28,420 nt of DNA from Collodictyon triciliatum (Eukaryota > CRuMs), in assembly GCA_043381765.1 (NCBI GenBank), contig JBHJMP010000977.1, positions 1 to 28,420 of the forward strand, written 5' to 3'. Of the stretch, positions 9,256 through 19,773 are shown piece after piece. Position 1 is the stretch's first letter. Every line of letters starts with the position of its first letter. Position numbers and translations under genes: made by a program. The notes under the pieces were generated by a model. It worked only from the letters and a program-made list of their open reading frames with translations, did not search any database and was not told the origin of the DNA.

Positions 9256-12200
9256 TTGATGATGATGAAAATGATAATAATGAAAATGATACCAACAAAA
9301 ATCACAACACTTAATGAAAATAATACCAACAAAAATCACAACACTTAAAGTAAATAAATGCACACGACGACCACAACAAGAACGTTAAATTGATGGGAAA
9401 GGAGCTGTTGATAGATTTGTGTTTGTTTAGCACGATGTGAAATCTAGGGCTTATATATGTTATTACTGTTTTTTCAATATATGAAACGAACTTGTGGCAA
9501 TATATATCCTCACGCACACGTGAATTTCTTTTTCAAAAATGATAATGCTGATGCATCGCCACTTGACAATAAGGTGTAAGGATTTACAACCTTACACAAG
9601 CCGACTTACCCGCGAATGTTTCTGTTTTATAGGATTCTATTGCCCAACAAACAGCACGCAACCTGTTCATTGTTGCCAGGGATACTACTGCCCTGATCCA
9701 GCCACGATAAAGATATGTCCCAAAGGCCACTTTTGTCGCACTGGTCAAATCGAGCCTACAAGTATGCATCTTCGCCAAGGAAGCCACACAGCTCTCTCTC
9801 TTTTTTAAATAATATATATATATACACAATCCTTGCATTTTATTCTGTTTGTATACTTCTTTTTCTACCTACAGTCTACCCTTATCTCTACCCTCTGGGT
9901 ACATCTGATAAACTTTTTTTTTTGGATTATACACTCCAACTCTTTGTTCCTATAAGGGAGGTTAGAAAAATTGGGTGAAAATCTCTAAACTTGTCTATAT
10001 GTCATGATTTTTTTTGTGGATGTAAACTGTAGAATGCGCTCCGATGTCTGACTGCCCTGAAGGGACAAAAGAGCAAAAGAAAGTCGGTTCCTTGGCTCTG
10101 TTCATCGCACTTGCTGCGTTAATAGCCATTGGGTACTCAGTGGCAGAGTACAGCGTCAGTCGGCACAGACAGACGAAGATATCAAAGCGTGAAGCGTAAT
10201 ACCCACCTCAGAAACATTTCTCTGCCCAAACCTCAAACCAATATTTCTTTCTGTAAAGAATCAAGCGTAATATCAGTCAATCAACTCTATTCATGCCTAG
10301 ATGTTTTCAAAGTCATGTCATTTCCGTCGTATGCTCTCGATAGTACCAATGTATATATGTTCTTAACCCGCACTTTCTTTTGTAGGAAAAGGAAAGATCA
10401 TATTGAGCTCAAAGCATCTCTCCAAATTAACCTTGCGCAGAAGACAGAGACATACACAATCCAATTCAATGAACTTGGTCTTACTTTACCTGGAGGTCGT
10501 GTAATTATGGATGGTGTCAATGGCGAGCTACAACCCGGAAAAGTCACTGCTGTGATGGGTTAGTAACATTCACTCTTCATTTTGTTGGACACACGCGTTG
10601 ACTTACCATAACAATTCAAAAAAAACTTTTTTTTTATGTTTTGACTCAACATTATTTATATTATATTCAGGGCCTAGTGGAGCTGGAAAAACCACCTTTC
10701 TCTCTCTTATATCTGGAAAAGCCAAGAAAACAAAAGGTACCATCCGAATCAACGGGGTTGAAGAACCTTTAGGTCTTTCAAAGTTTAAAAAGCTGGTTGG
10801 CTTTGTCCCCCAAGAGGATGTGATGTTAAGAACTATGACTGTGAAAGTGAGTGGTTCTTTCTTTCCTTAGTCATTATCATATTATGGTTGACAGCATACA
10901 TTTTTTTAAATTTCTTTCAAACATGTCAATTGAACTACTAGGAAAACCTTGTTTTCAGTGCCCGATACCGGCTACCTGGTAGTATGACCGACAGCGAGAA
11001 AATAAATCGAGTAAATGAGGTATGGTAATTGAGTAAATTATATTCAATATTTGTCTCATCCGATCTAAGCATTCCTTAAGACCATTATAAAACGATTAGT
11101 CTCATCTCATTATTCTTTTGCATCCCCAAGGTGATGGATGTCCTTGGGTTATCAGAGATTGTATACTCTGTAATTGGAGACGAAAGGCAGCGGGGAATCA
11201 GTGGAGGTCAGCGAAAGAGAGTTAACATTGGTATGGAACTAGTTGCAGACCCTTCAATTCTTTTCTTGGATGAACCGACATCAGGTTTGTGATGACCCAT
11301 CGTATGCTCTACTAAGGGATGGCTATTCTCGTTCCTATTCTTTGGGTTTCTATCGTCCGTCTAAACCATTGTCATGGATTTCCATTAATATATTTTCTTG
11401 TTTAACCATCATGTCATTACCATTTAATAAAATTAATACTAAATAATTGTCCTACACCCACAAAATCTGATTGCAAACGATAATAGGATTGGACAGCACA
11501 TCTTCCGACGAAGTTTGCAACTGCCTACGAAAGATTTCAGGACTAGGAATTACCATCGCTACTGTTATTCACCAGCCTAGATATGAAATTTTGCAAAGAA
11601 TTGATAATCTTCTGCTACTGGGTAAAGGAGGAAGAACCGTGTATATCGGCCCAACCAAAGACGCGTTGGCTTATTTTACAGACATGGGATTTGTTTTACC
11701 TCCCCACGGAAATCCAGCGGACTTGTATGTTTTTATATATATAAAAAAAATCTTGGATATATATTAGAAACCACATATAGCCCCTCCTCTTATTACCTCT
11801 TTCCATTTTCTTGATTGCAAAGACATTTTTGTGTTTGACTCTCTAATCATTCGTTTAGGTTCTTTTCATATTTTACTTTCAAATTTTCGCATGCTTTTTT
11901 CTTTTAACTTATTCTTAAATTTTTCTCTGCCATCTAGTTACATGGATGTTGTATCTGGGAAATCATATCAATATGCGCCTAACCAACTAACTAAGCAGGG
12001 TGGATATTACTTATCCAACTTTCAATATAATTTTAAACACCTAGTGATATCACCTAGCATAAATCTATATTTTTCTGCCGTCAATTCACATAAACTGCTT
12101 AAAAAGATCTTTTCGTTTTTTTTTTCTCTTTGGTATAGTGTTGCAAGGATTCACCGATCGTGATCTGCTGCACTTTGTACAGTATCAAGGCTTACCGGAT

Positions 12201-14616
12201 GCCGTAGGTGATGTTATATCCTCCCGCAAGATTAACGGAAATCGCATTTTCCAAATGTCTGAGGAAGAGCTAAAATCTGAATTTGGAGAAGATGGCGGCA
12301 GGCTGTTGGATGTCGCTCGCAATCCCACAAAATGTAAGTATATTGGCAGACTAATGATTTGGCCTTCTTGCATACCATAGAGAGGAAACTGTTTATGGTT
12401 CATTTTACAATCATATAATCCCCCTACTGAGCCTGCGGTGGAAAAAAAATCCTAACAATATCACCATACAGATGAATATTTGAAGCCAAACCTCGAGTTT
12501 ACCCGAGAAAAGCTTTTTGAAGCATGGGACAGCAAAGCTGGAACTTCTACCTCTGAGACAACTTACACGAAGGAAGAGGATGGCTTTGAGTTGCCTTTTG
12601 TTACCCAGCTAATATCGGACGTGAAGACATGGTATTATGAGCTAAGAGAGGCCGTTTTTGGATCTTTTTTCACTGACCCTTTCCGTCAAACGCCTGGATT
12701 TGGTTGGCAATTCTTGTTTTGCCTTTGGAGAGCCTTTGTTCAAACATACCGCGACAGGAGCAAGATGATTGTTGATTCTGTATTACATCTATTCGCTGGG
12801 CTTTTCCTTGGTGTTGCCTCAAATGGTTTAGAATACATAGGTCCTATTCCTGCTGAGCTTGCTCCTGCCTGTCCATATGAACTACTTTCTCAGGATGAAT
12901 GCACACTCCCAATCAGTGACAACTTTGCTCAGTCAGGAAGTATGAAGGAATTAAACAATACATTTTGTGAAAATTATAAGAATTTTCCTCTTTTCATTAT
13001 AAAAGATTTCATCGTAAGGTCCTTTCTACTACTCGCTGGCTTCCTCTTTCTCTTTTTACTACTCGATTGTCATTAACTGAATCCATCTCATCGAATAATG
13101 TTATTGATTGCATATGTTCTCCACTCTTCCCACTTCTTTCATCCGAATCCTGTTCTCTGCGTTAAGATCTCATTTGCTGGGCCATTGGTAAGAATTATAT
13201 CTGGTTATTATCTATCTTATTTTCGAATTTCTTTTAATTTACGCCGATAAAAAATGACTTGGGTTGAGGCTTGCGCCCCTTTTCCCTGTACTTTAAACTA
13301 TCTTGTTGGTAAAAACAAATATATTAGGCTTCGCTGGGATAGCAGTTGGTTCAGGAACTTTTGGAAACGAAAAGGTTGTCTACTGGCGAGAGGCGTCTGC
13401 AGGACTCAACCCATTCAGTTACTTCTTTGCTAAAGTAATAGCTGATATTCCTCGTACGGTAAGTCCTCTCCCTATATACCCATCGCCGGATGCTTCACAG
13501 GTTATACCAACTGCTCACCAGGGTGTTTCGTTAATTTGGATGTCCATCTGAACAGATTCTCTCTGGCACGCTCTTTTACCTGGCATATGTGTTTGTGTTT
13601 TCACCAGTTGGCCGACTAGACCATTTGTACATGCTGATTTTAATTCTGTACTGGGCTGGTTTCAGTAGTGGGTATGTGTTTCTTCTGCACCCATTTTTTT
13701 CTACTTCAATCAATTCACATGTCTTCGATGTACGCTCGAGTTTCAAAATACTTGAGCTCCATCTCATTCGAGCGGGTGTGATGGTGTATTGCCAGGAATC
13801 GTTTGTTTTAATAGCCTTCATATCTAGATATTTCATCTCTCAGCTCGTCCACGTCGAAGCTGCGCCTTTGGTCGGTATTGCTTTTGCCTTGGTCTGGTCT
13901 GTCGTTTTTTCTGGAGTTAACCCGAGGTTGCCCGAGGTGTCAGAAACGTATGGACCTGCATCACAGTCATTGTGGAACATTTCTTATGCCAGGTACTTTT
14001 CTACTCCTTTCATGCACTTTAAGACATTATAACTATGACTATTAACTATGACTCTGATTATGACTTTGATTATGACTTTGATTATGACTTTCATTGGACT
14101 ATGAATATTATTAAAAAATATTATGATGATTGGATACATGTCCCCACGGAGTTTCTCCTCCATTCTTTCATTTTATCATGTCTGTCCACCATTTGAAGAA
14201 GACAATACCTAAATATGGCTTTATCTGTACAACTTGCCTCTCCTTCGTTTGAAATCATTTTTAGGTGGGGGATTGAGGCATTCTACATTATCAACGTTAC
14301 TCCCTTTGAGCACGAATCTGTCGACCCTGGATTGGATTACTGGTTTTTGCCCAATATTTATCACAACATTTTGTCATATAGTAATTACCTATCGAATTTT
14401 TGTTTACTACAGCAAATATGATGCCTGGCCTTAGATTTTACCCCAATTATTTTTATGTGTAAAACATATCTCAAGTGCAACGTTTCCTCTCTTTATAGGG
14501 GATATGACCTGAATAACTTCTGGGACTGCATAGGCCGAATCTTTGGAATATGCCTCATGTGGCAATTCCTGGCGTTAGTGGTGATGCTCGTCAAAGATCG
14601 CGACAAAAAGAAGTAA
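8602..14616 (+). CDS. ABCG-family transporter with secreted Cys-rich N-terminus and SAM-like linker domain
   Basis: ATP-binding cassette half-transporter of the ABCG/WBC family, closest in layout to plant ABCG24/28; substrate unknown. Exons: 8602-8995, 9633-9761, 10033-10195, 10386-10558, 10671-10846, 10942-11019, 11131-11284, 11487-11724, 11938-11999, 12139-12333, 12472-12939, 13167-13187, 13328-13458, 13556-13671, 13828-13992, 14265-14372, 14499-14616; 962 residues. Order: signal peptide ([19 protein letters not shown]); Cys-rich ectodomain about 90-185 (CPAGSYC, GYYCPDP, CPKGHFC); extra membrane helix ([19 protein letters not shown]); ATPase with Walker A GPSGAGKT about 287, Q-loop VPQED, signature ISGGQ about 394, Walker [11 protein letters not shown] and H-loop IHQPR; SAM-like domain about 523-587; membrane domain with [32 protein letters not shown], and GYDLNNFW near the C-terminus. 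All catalytic motifs are intact. The Met at 8692 gives the best signal peptide, so translation may begin there; 8602 is the first Met after an in-frame stop. Least certain: the exon 11 donor (alternatives after 12939) and the exon 16 donor (gtcata at 14373, or gttttt slightly upstream). Confidence 0.87.
9130..9254 (+). repeat. (AAT)n microsatellite in ABCG intron 1
   Basis: Imperfect AAC/AAT units from 9130 become a pure AAT run from about 9162 to 9252, roughly 30 units. It lies within the 637-nt first intron (8996-9632) of the ABCG gene. Long poly-Asn, poly-Ile and poly-Leu frames across it are not genes. Confidence 0.95.
9281..9348 (+). repeat. 34-bp tandem duplication in ABCG intron 1
   Basis: Two adjacent 34-bp copies (9281-9314 and 9315-9348) start with TGAAAAT and end with CAACACTTAA. 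I see one mismatch (TGAT against TAAT). This looks like a recent duplication next to the AAT tract. Confidence 0.9.
12139..12333 (+). other. Exon encoding SAM-like domain within the ABCG protein
   Basis: This exon alone encodes the segment from [15 protein letters not shown] to [13 protein letters not shown]. The pattern [15 protein letters not shown], then [20 protein letters not shown], then GGRLLDV is the SAM-domain pattern (helix 1, the 'I.G..L..L.eedL...lG' core and the last helix). It sits after the ATPase (NPADFYMDVVSG) and before the membrane domain. Both borders are introns (phase 1 in, phase 1 out), so it is a symmetrical, movable exon. SAM domains usually mediate oligomerisation or protein binding; the role here is inferred. 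Confidence 0.7.
13167..13187 (+). other. 21-nt microexon of the ABCG gene
   Basis: An AAG acceptor and a gtaaga donor bracket 21 nt that encode LICWAIG in the only phase joining both neighbours without a stop. The joined segment [19 protein letters not shown] is a membrane helix leading into the conserved [11 protein letters not shown] motif. Confidence 0.6.
14028..14095 (+). repeat. 12-bp tandem repeat in ABCG intron 15
   Basis: About five units of TTGATTATGACT and variants (CTATGACT, CTGATTATGACT). It lies wholly inside the intron at 13993-14264. Confidence 0.85.
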
Positions 14617-14813
14617 AAAAAAAAAAAAAGAAACTTCGGCAGGCCACCTATTTCTTTCTGGGTGTTATCAGACGAACGCCATGTTCATATGCTGACATCT
14701 TTTACCATTTTCACATTCGTCATTCTCTCCCCACTCACAATAGCACAATGTGCTTCTTTTATTCTATAAGTTTCAAGTCACCAGCAAAACAAAAAAAGGA
14801 CTGGGCATATTGG

Positions 14814-14850
14814 AATAAAATTTTGGTGGGATTTTGTGGAAGGAAATAAA
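14814..14850 (+). promoter_or_regulatory. Two AATAAA poly(A) signals of the ABCG gene
   Basis: AATAAA at 14814-14819 and again at 14845-14850, about 200-230 nt after the TAA stop at 14614-14616. Either or both could be used. Confidence 0.5.
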
Positions 14851-15621
14851 TGTAGGAGAAGCGAGAGGTAGAGAGGGAGGAGGATGGAGAAGGAACGGAA
14901 TGGTTTACTCAGGAAAGTGGAAAACGCATTCGTGTGACACCGTCCACTTGTTTAATATCAGACGCCTATTATTCCACACGACTCTGTTAACCTCGGGCAA
15001 CTAGCAAGGAAGCCTCACAATCGATGCGTAACGAGATTCTTGGCCCCAAAGACACAGGTGGTTCTAGGAGAAAGCGATTACCGCTTCATGTATCCATGGG
15101 GATTTCTGTATCACACAGCGAAGGAAAACGTGTGTATATGAGGCTGGAAGCTACGCAAGGGATTTGCACGCCAGTTTGTTACGGCTAGCTCTTGTTGACT
15201 CGGGCTGCTCTGTCTTACATAATCCTTACTATTTTTCTTTTCGTAGGGGTGTCTTTATTCTCTCTATCTCTGTTTTTTTATACATATATATTTTTATCAC
15301 TGCCTACACATACACCGCATTTTATTGTCTCATGGGATAAACCAACACCAACATAATGATAAAAAGAAGGAACAAAGGCGAGCCTTCAATTGTTACCTGG
15401 AAAAGAGCTTATAATTAAAAATAAGCCATGTTAAAGTATTGTTAAACCCCAGTTTTTTTTTTTATTGGACAGAAATAATAATAATAATAATAAAAAAAAA
15501 AAGGAAGTCAGACGGAGGCAAATCTCCCTTGGCCAGTTTGGCAGACGAAGGTTGCCTACACCAATCTTTGTGAGAAGCGATACTCATTTCAAAATAAAAT
15601 ACTATTGTATGTATCATAAAA
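14851..15621. other. Convergent intergenic region, ABCG gene / minus-strand gene
   Basis: About 0.8 kb between the 3' ends of two convergent genes. Bases 14860-15240 have balanced base composition, but no open frame with family features was found on either strand. A T-rich stretch near 15452 and a short AAT run near 15477 follow. TTTATT at 15461-15466 reads AATAAA on the minus strand, about 160 nt past the minus-gene stop, and is a candidate poly(A) signal for it. A non-coding RNA in the balanced part cannot be excluded. Confidence 0.5.
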
Positions 15622-18600
15622 TCAGCTGAAGATTACAAAATCATGGGGTATTTCTTCATAAATTCCCTGTGGGAGAGCCCAGTCAGTGTGAAAGTAAAGA
15701 AGCTCAATTCTAGGCACCTCGGAGGTGCGACCCTTTTGAATCCTCTCCACCAAATGATACAAGGATGGAGTCAATCTCTTTACCCTAGAGTCCTAAATTT
15801 CAATTCAATTATATAAAGAGTATCGATCCGGTGGCCGTAGTAAGGAACAGAAAGAAGAAAACCAAATGTGGGGAAATGAAAAAAAAAACCTCTAAGTGGA
15901 GTCCAATCATATCTAGGATTATTTTAATATATGTTGGAACTATATACAAATTTGACATGAAATCGTCTTCTTCAGTTGAATAATCGATTTGAATAGAACT
16001 CCAAGGTATGTTTTTGACAAGAATACGCCTTCCATGGTCACAAACATAGAAATCTGAATTTTTAAAGGAATACTGTTTTGAATATATGAGAAAAATCTTA
16101 TTGAAAAGGGCATGCATTTTATTTCTTCATCATCATGCAGTTATTTTGTTTCTGATTACTTTCCAGGGTCAGTTCTGAGGCCAAACTGTGTGTGGTCATT
16201 CGACGCAAATCCTTTTTTTTTTTTTTTAATATATTAATAAATAAATTAAATTGAATAGATTCAAGTGATGGCTTCGTTATTTAGATATTTTTTTTTTTAT
16301 CGTTGGATACTTCAACTTCAAGTCAAATATTCAAACGCACAATAATAGCATCAAGAATTTGCTGCTTCCAATATATGAAAAGGGCAGATTCACATGAAAG
16401 TTCTGTGACAGCACGACGGCATAGGTCTCTTATTGAATAGCACTATGAAAATTATCATGTTTACGATTCCAGGAGAAGAAAAGATGCAACATCTCAGGAC
16501 AGTATATATTGATGGATGATTCACAAACATTTTCTATTTCTTCGTATATATACACTTTGGAGTTGCCTGAAGAGAGTGTCATCATATTAATGAAACTAAT
16601 CAGGACATTGTCGAATATTTAACAAAAAGCACATACAAGGCAGTTTGATAGATTATACCTTCTATATGCACGGGAGGAGAATCACTAAACGACAAGAACT
16701 TGACAAAATGGTTGGACAAAACTATCAAAGTTAAAATAATAATAAGTGATAGTCCGGTAAAATTACTCACACGCCACAATATTACATAAATGTCGTCAGT
16801 GCATGTACTAAAACAATAGCAACAAAGGATGGCAACCTAATTGCTTGAGGCAAATCATTTCAAGATCGATAGCAGAAATGACATCGAATGGAACTCCGCT
16901 CTTCGGGACAACAACTGCACGAACTGGGCGGTCTATGTTAGACGGATCAAATGGAGATGAGTATAGGGGTTGTATTATTCATTTTTTTTCTTACTACTTC
17001 TTTATTTTTTGAGAGTATAGCTTTCAAAGAGTGGCTCAGATATCCGTTCATGTAGTCTACATTGCTCAATAAAAAAAACACCAGTGACCGTATAAACTCA
17101 AACATTTAAAGCTGGAGCAATAAATGTTTCCGGTATGATTTATATAGAGAAAATAGAGACATTATTGAATCCCTTATTCTCTTGCTACAGAATTCCAATC
17201 TTTCCTCATCGCCGGCAATAGACATTTGAATTAAAAAAATATTTTTGTGCACCATTCCGCTTTGTCAAGAGCCTCAATGAAAAGATGCCGTGACCTAACC
17301 GCTCTGTCTTTTGGGGCAGTTCAGGATTCGGGACATAAACTTGTCCAATCTACAAATTGACAGAAATAAATATTTTCTCTAGTGCAAGGAGCTAACCAAT
17401 TCCATATTATGATTTAATTATTCTATATTAATATCAATTCTTGGCACAGTATTACCATTTTTTTGTTCTTTTCATTTAACTCTTGGATTATAAACTTGAA
17501 CCTATCCTGAAATTGTTTCGGAGTGAAGTGGTGTCTCTTTGTTTTTGTAATTCTGGACTTGATGGCATCGATATTTCTAGTTCGAACATCTGGATCTGTG
17601 AATGCTTCCGGAGATATACCTTGCTCTATGAAAAATCTAGCACTACATATCTATGTTCAGTATATTTACAGTCTTTCACAGTTGACAGAAACAAAAAAGG
17701 AAAGTAAAAAAATGTCATATGGAGTTATCTTACGCTTCTTGTCGGTCACCCAAAACAAATTCGTTTTCGATACGCTCGGATGTCGTTGTTATGGAAGAGA
17801 GATTATTTTGCAAATCAGATAAAGAGTTAAAAAGATGCAGTTTGTGGAGTTCAGGTTGTTTTTCTATTTTGATCGCTAGAATCTGTTCCTTCATTCTATG
17901 TAGCTACATTTCCATATTAAAAGGAAAAAGAAAAATCAGAAAATTGATATGCTCTCAAAAAGTTTGCTGAATCTTCATGAGATTAATATAAACACTACTA
18001 CCAATCCTACTAATAGTACTGCTAATAATCGTAATAATGTTACATACCAAATCTTTAGCCTCAGATATAGAGCTAAATATTGGTACGAGTTCATCTCTAG
18101 GATTCCTTTTAAAAAGAACATCAAGGAGCTCCTGGAAACTTGCACCAGATATTGCATTTGTAGAGGAGTTCTCTGACTACGCATTTTATTATTAGGTAAT
18201 AGTAGCGCACATAGCGTTGGAGAGTAGGCTGGAATGTAATGTATATTCTTACCCTCCTCTCCCTATTCACCCCAACGAGGTTCAATCTTGCCTCTAATAT
18301 AATCTTTCTTTCATTTTCAAGGATGAGGCCGGACTGCTCCAATAACTCAACAAAATTGGCCCTGTTTAGAGCACGGTTCTTAGTTACTCGTATACATAAA
18401 CAAATATACAGTATAATTGTAAAATCGTTTCTGAGTTGATCGAACAATGACGTCGATAAAGGCTTTCTATGGGAAGAAACAACCAAAAAGATTGTAAAGT
18501 AGCAACTAGGAGGAAGAAAAAAAGGATATGTATTACACAAAAAAAAAAAGTTTAAAGAAAAAACAACCAGCCGCGCCAAACTCACCACTGTTCGTCCGTC

Positions 18601-18743
18601 TTTAGTCTAGGAATGTATCCCTCGAAAGTGGAAAACTCATGGGCATATTTTGAGTCTTCCAAACCGGCAGCAAGCAAGAAGCAGGCGTGGAACAAGTTGT
18701 TTGTATTTGTAGAGTCCAACCGATCAAAGAGGCCAACCTCCAT
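15622..18743 (-). CDS. Hypothetical 443-residue protein, 11 exons, family not recognised
   Basis: Read on the minus strand, exons are 18743-18586, 18361-18253, 18176-18048, 17903-17734, 17636-17456, 17349-17295, 16932-16837, 16721-16659, 16566-16465, 16053-15948 and 15784-15622. Every junction is GT-AG with matching phase, and the total is 1332 nt with one stop (TGA 15624-15622), which is strong evidence for a real gene. The ATG at 18743 follows an in-frame TAG closely. The protein starts MEVGLFDRLDSTNTNNLFHA, is largely helical and charged in the middle (FFIEQGISPEAFTDPDVRTR, FTPKQFQDRFKFIIQELNEK), then appears more beta-like (RPVRAVVVPKSGVPFDVISA, SKVYIYEEIENVCESSINIY, CDHGRRILVKNIPWSSIQID). 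It ends LLYFHTDWALPQGIYEEIP and HDFVIFS. I see no signal peptide, membrane segment or known motif, and cannot name a function. Least certain: the 16465 donor (an alternative lies at gtcctg nearby) and the 18253 donor. Neighbours give no hint; it diverges from the tandem-E2 gene. Confidence 0.7.
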
Positions 18744-18775
18744 AGCGACAAACTAACCTGTCCTATTCACAGAGG

Positions 18776-18872
<97 letters not shown>
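18776..18872 (+). repeat. (AAT)n microsatellite
   Basis: About 32 uninterrupted ATA/TAA units, beginning 33 bp upstream of the ATG of the minus-strand gene. It is therefore probably in its 5' UTR or core promoter. Confidence 0.95.
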
Positions 18873-18873
<1 letters not shown>

Positions 18874-18904
18874 GAAGATGCCATACAAAAAAAGTGATAA
18901 GAAC

Positions 18905-19036
18905 AAGAGAACGAGAAAGAGAGAAAGGGAGAAAGAGAGAAAGAGAGAAAGAGAGAAAGAGAGAAAGAGAGAAAGAGAGAAAGAGAGAGAGAGAAAGAGT
19001 AGATAACAAAAGAGAGAAAAAAAGAGAAAAAAGAGA
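18905..19036 (+). repeat. GAGAAA-type purine tract
   Basis: Almost pure purine on the + strand, with GAGAAA units from about 18915 to 19000 and looser GA-rich sequence after that. It could form triplex DNA. Confidence 0.9.
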
Positions 19037-19595
19037 AAGAAGACTTCTTGTTCAATAATCGCGCACGATCGCCCAAAAGGAGTGATTTAAAAGTGGTGTG
19101 ATGCTTCAAAGATCGTTGGCACAGTACAAGTTGTCAGGAATACAACAGCAGCATTCTTTCCTGGCAGCTATGATCAGTCCATTGAGGCAAAAAGGCAGAA
19201 TATAAAAGAAAAAGAAATGAGCACTTGATTATTGCCTGCTGAGCGCTTCGGCCATCCTTTGCGAGGGGGAAATCGTGTGATGATGAGAAAGCAGCCACAC
19301 AAGGAAGCAACAGAATAACGTAAATGCGCCAGATTTAAAATCCTCACTGCACCCTTATATTATCCAGATATGGATAAATCCTTATGCGCAAGTTCTCGGA
19401 AGACAGTTTGCCAAGGGGAATGCTTCGTGGCACTTGTTTCGTCTCTGGTTGTGAGTCCCACAAAAGCAGACAAACACAAAAACATATAAACACAAACACC
19501 AATCCTAGACGGACTCTCAGGAAAAGCAGAAGGGTAACTCTGTCTTCTTTGGTGGCTGTTGTGCCGACTTCTTAGATATTACCATTTTGTCCAGT

Positions 19596-19690
19596 TTTTT
19601 TCTTTTCTTTTCTTTTCTTTTCTTTTCTTTTCTTTTCTTTTCTTTTCTTTTCTTTTCTTTTCTTTTCTTTTCTTTTCTTTTCTTTTCTTT
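19596..19690 (+). repeat. (TTTTC)n pyrimidine microsatellite
   Basis: About 18 units of TTTTC, some 85 bp before the ATG of the tandem-E2 gene. It is a polypyrimidine mirror-like tract in the presumed 5' UTR or promoter. Confidence 0.95.
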
Positions 19691-19773
19691 CTGTTATTTC
19701 GGATCAGCCTTCTTTCTTCGGTTTTCTCTCAGCCGCCATACAATCTTACCACATACTCATATCGTCTCAGATC

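Larger units (their letters stand above)
18744..19773. other. Divergent promoter region rich in simple-sequence tracts
   Basis: About 1 kb between the start codons of the minus-strand gene and the tandem-E2 gene, so both promoters must lie here. It contains an AAT tract, a GAGAAA-type purine tract and a TTTTC tract (listed separately). Bases 19040-19560 are mixed sequence without a recognisable gene. Poly-Leu, poly-Tyr and poly-Phe open frames over the tracts are repeat artefacts. Confidence 0.65.

Noticed and set aside
8854-9363. Open frames with poly-Tyr, poly-Leu, poly-Ile and poly-Asn on both strands
   Set aside because: They only translate the AAT microsatellite of ABCG intron 1.
12940-13076. 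Continuation of ABCG exon 11 (KELNNTF... to a hydrophobic end)
   Set aside because: It is open by chance but cannot be joined in phase to the next exon. The AT-rich sequence after the gtatga donor at 12940 reads as intron.
18753-19109. Leu/Tyr/Ser/Phe-rich minus-strand frames
   Set aside because: They translate the AAT and GAGAAA tracts; no non-repeat coding content.
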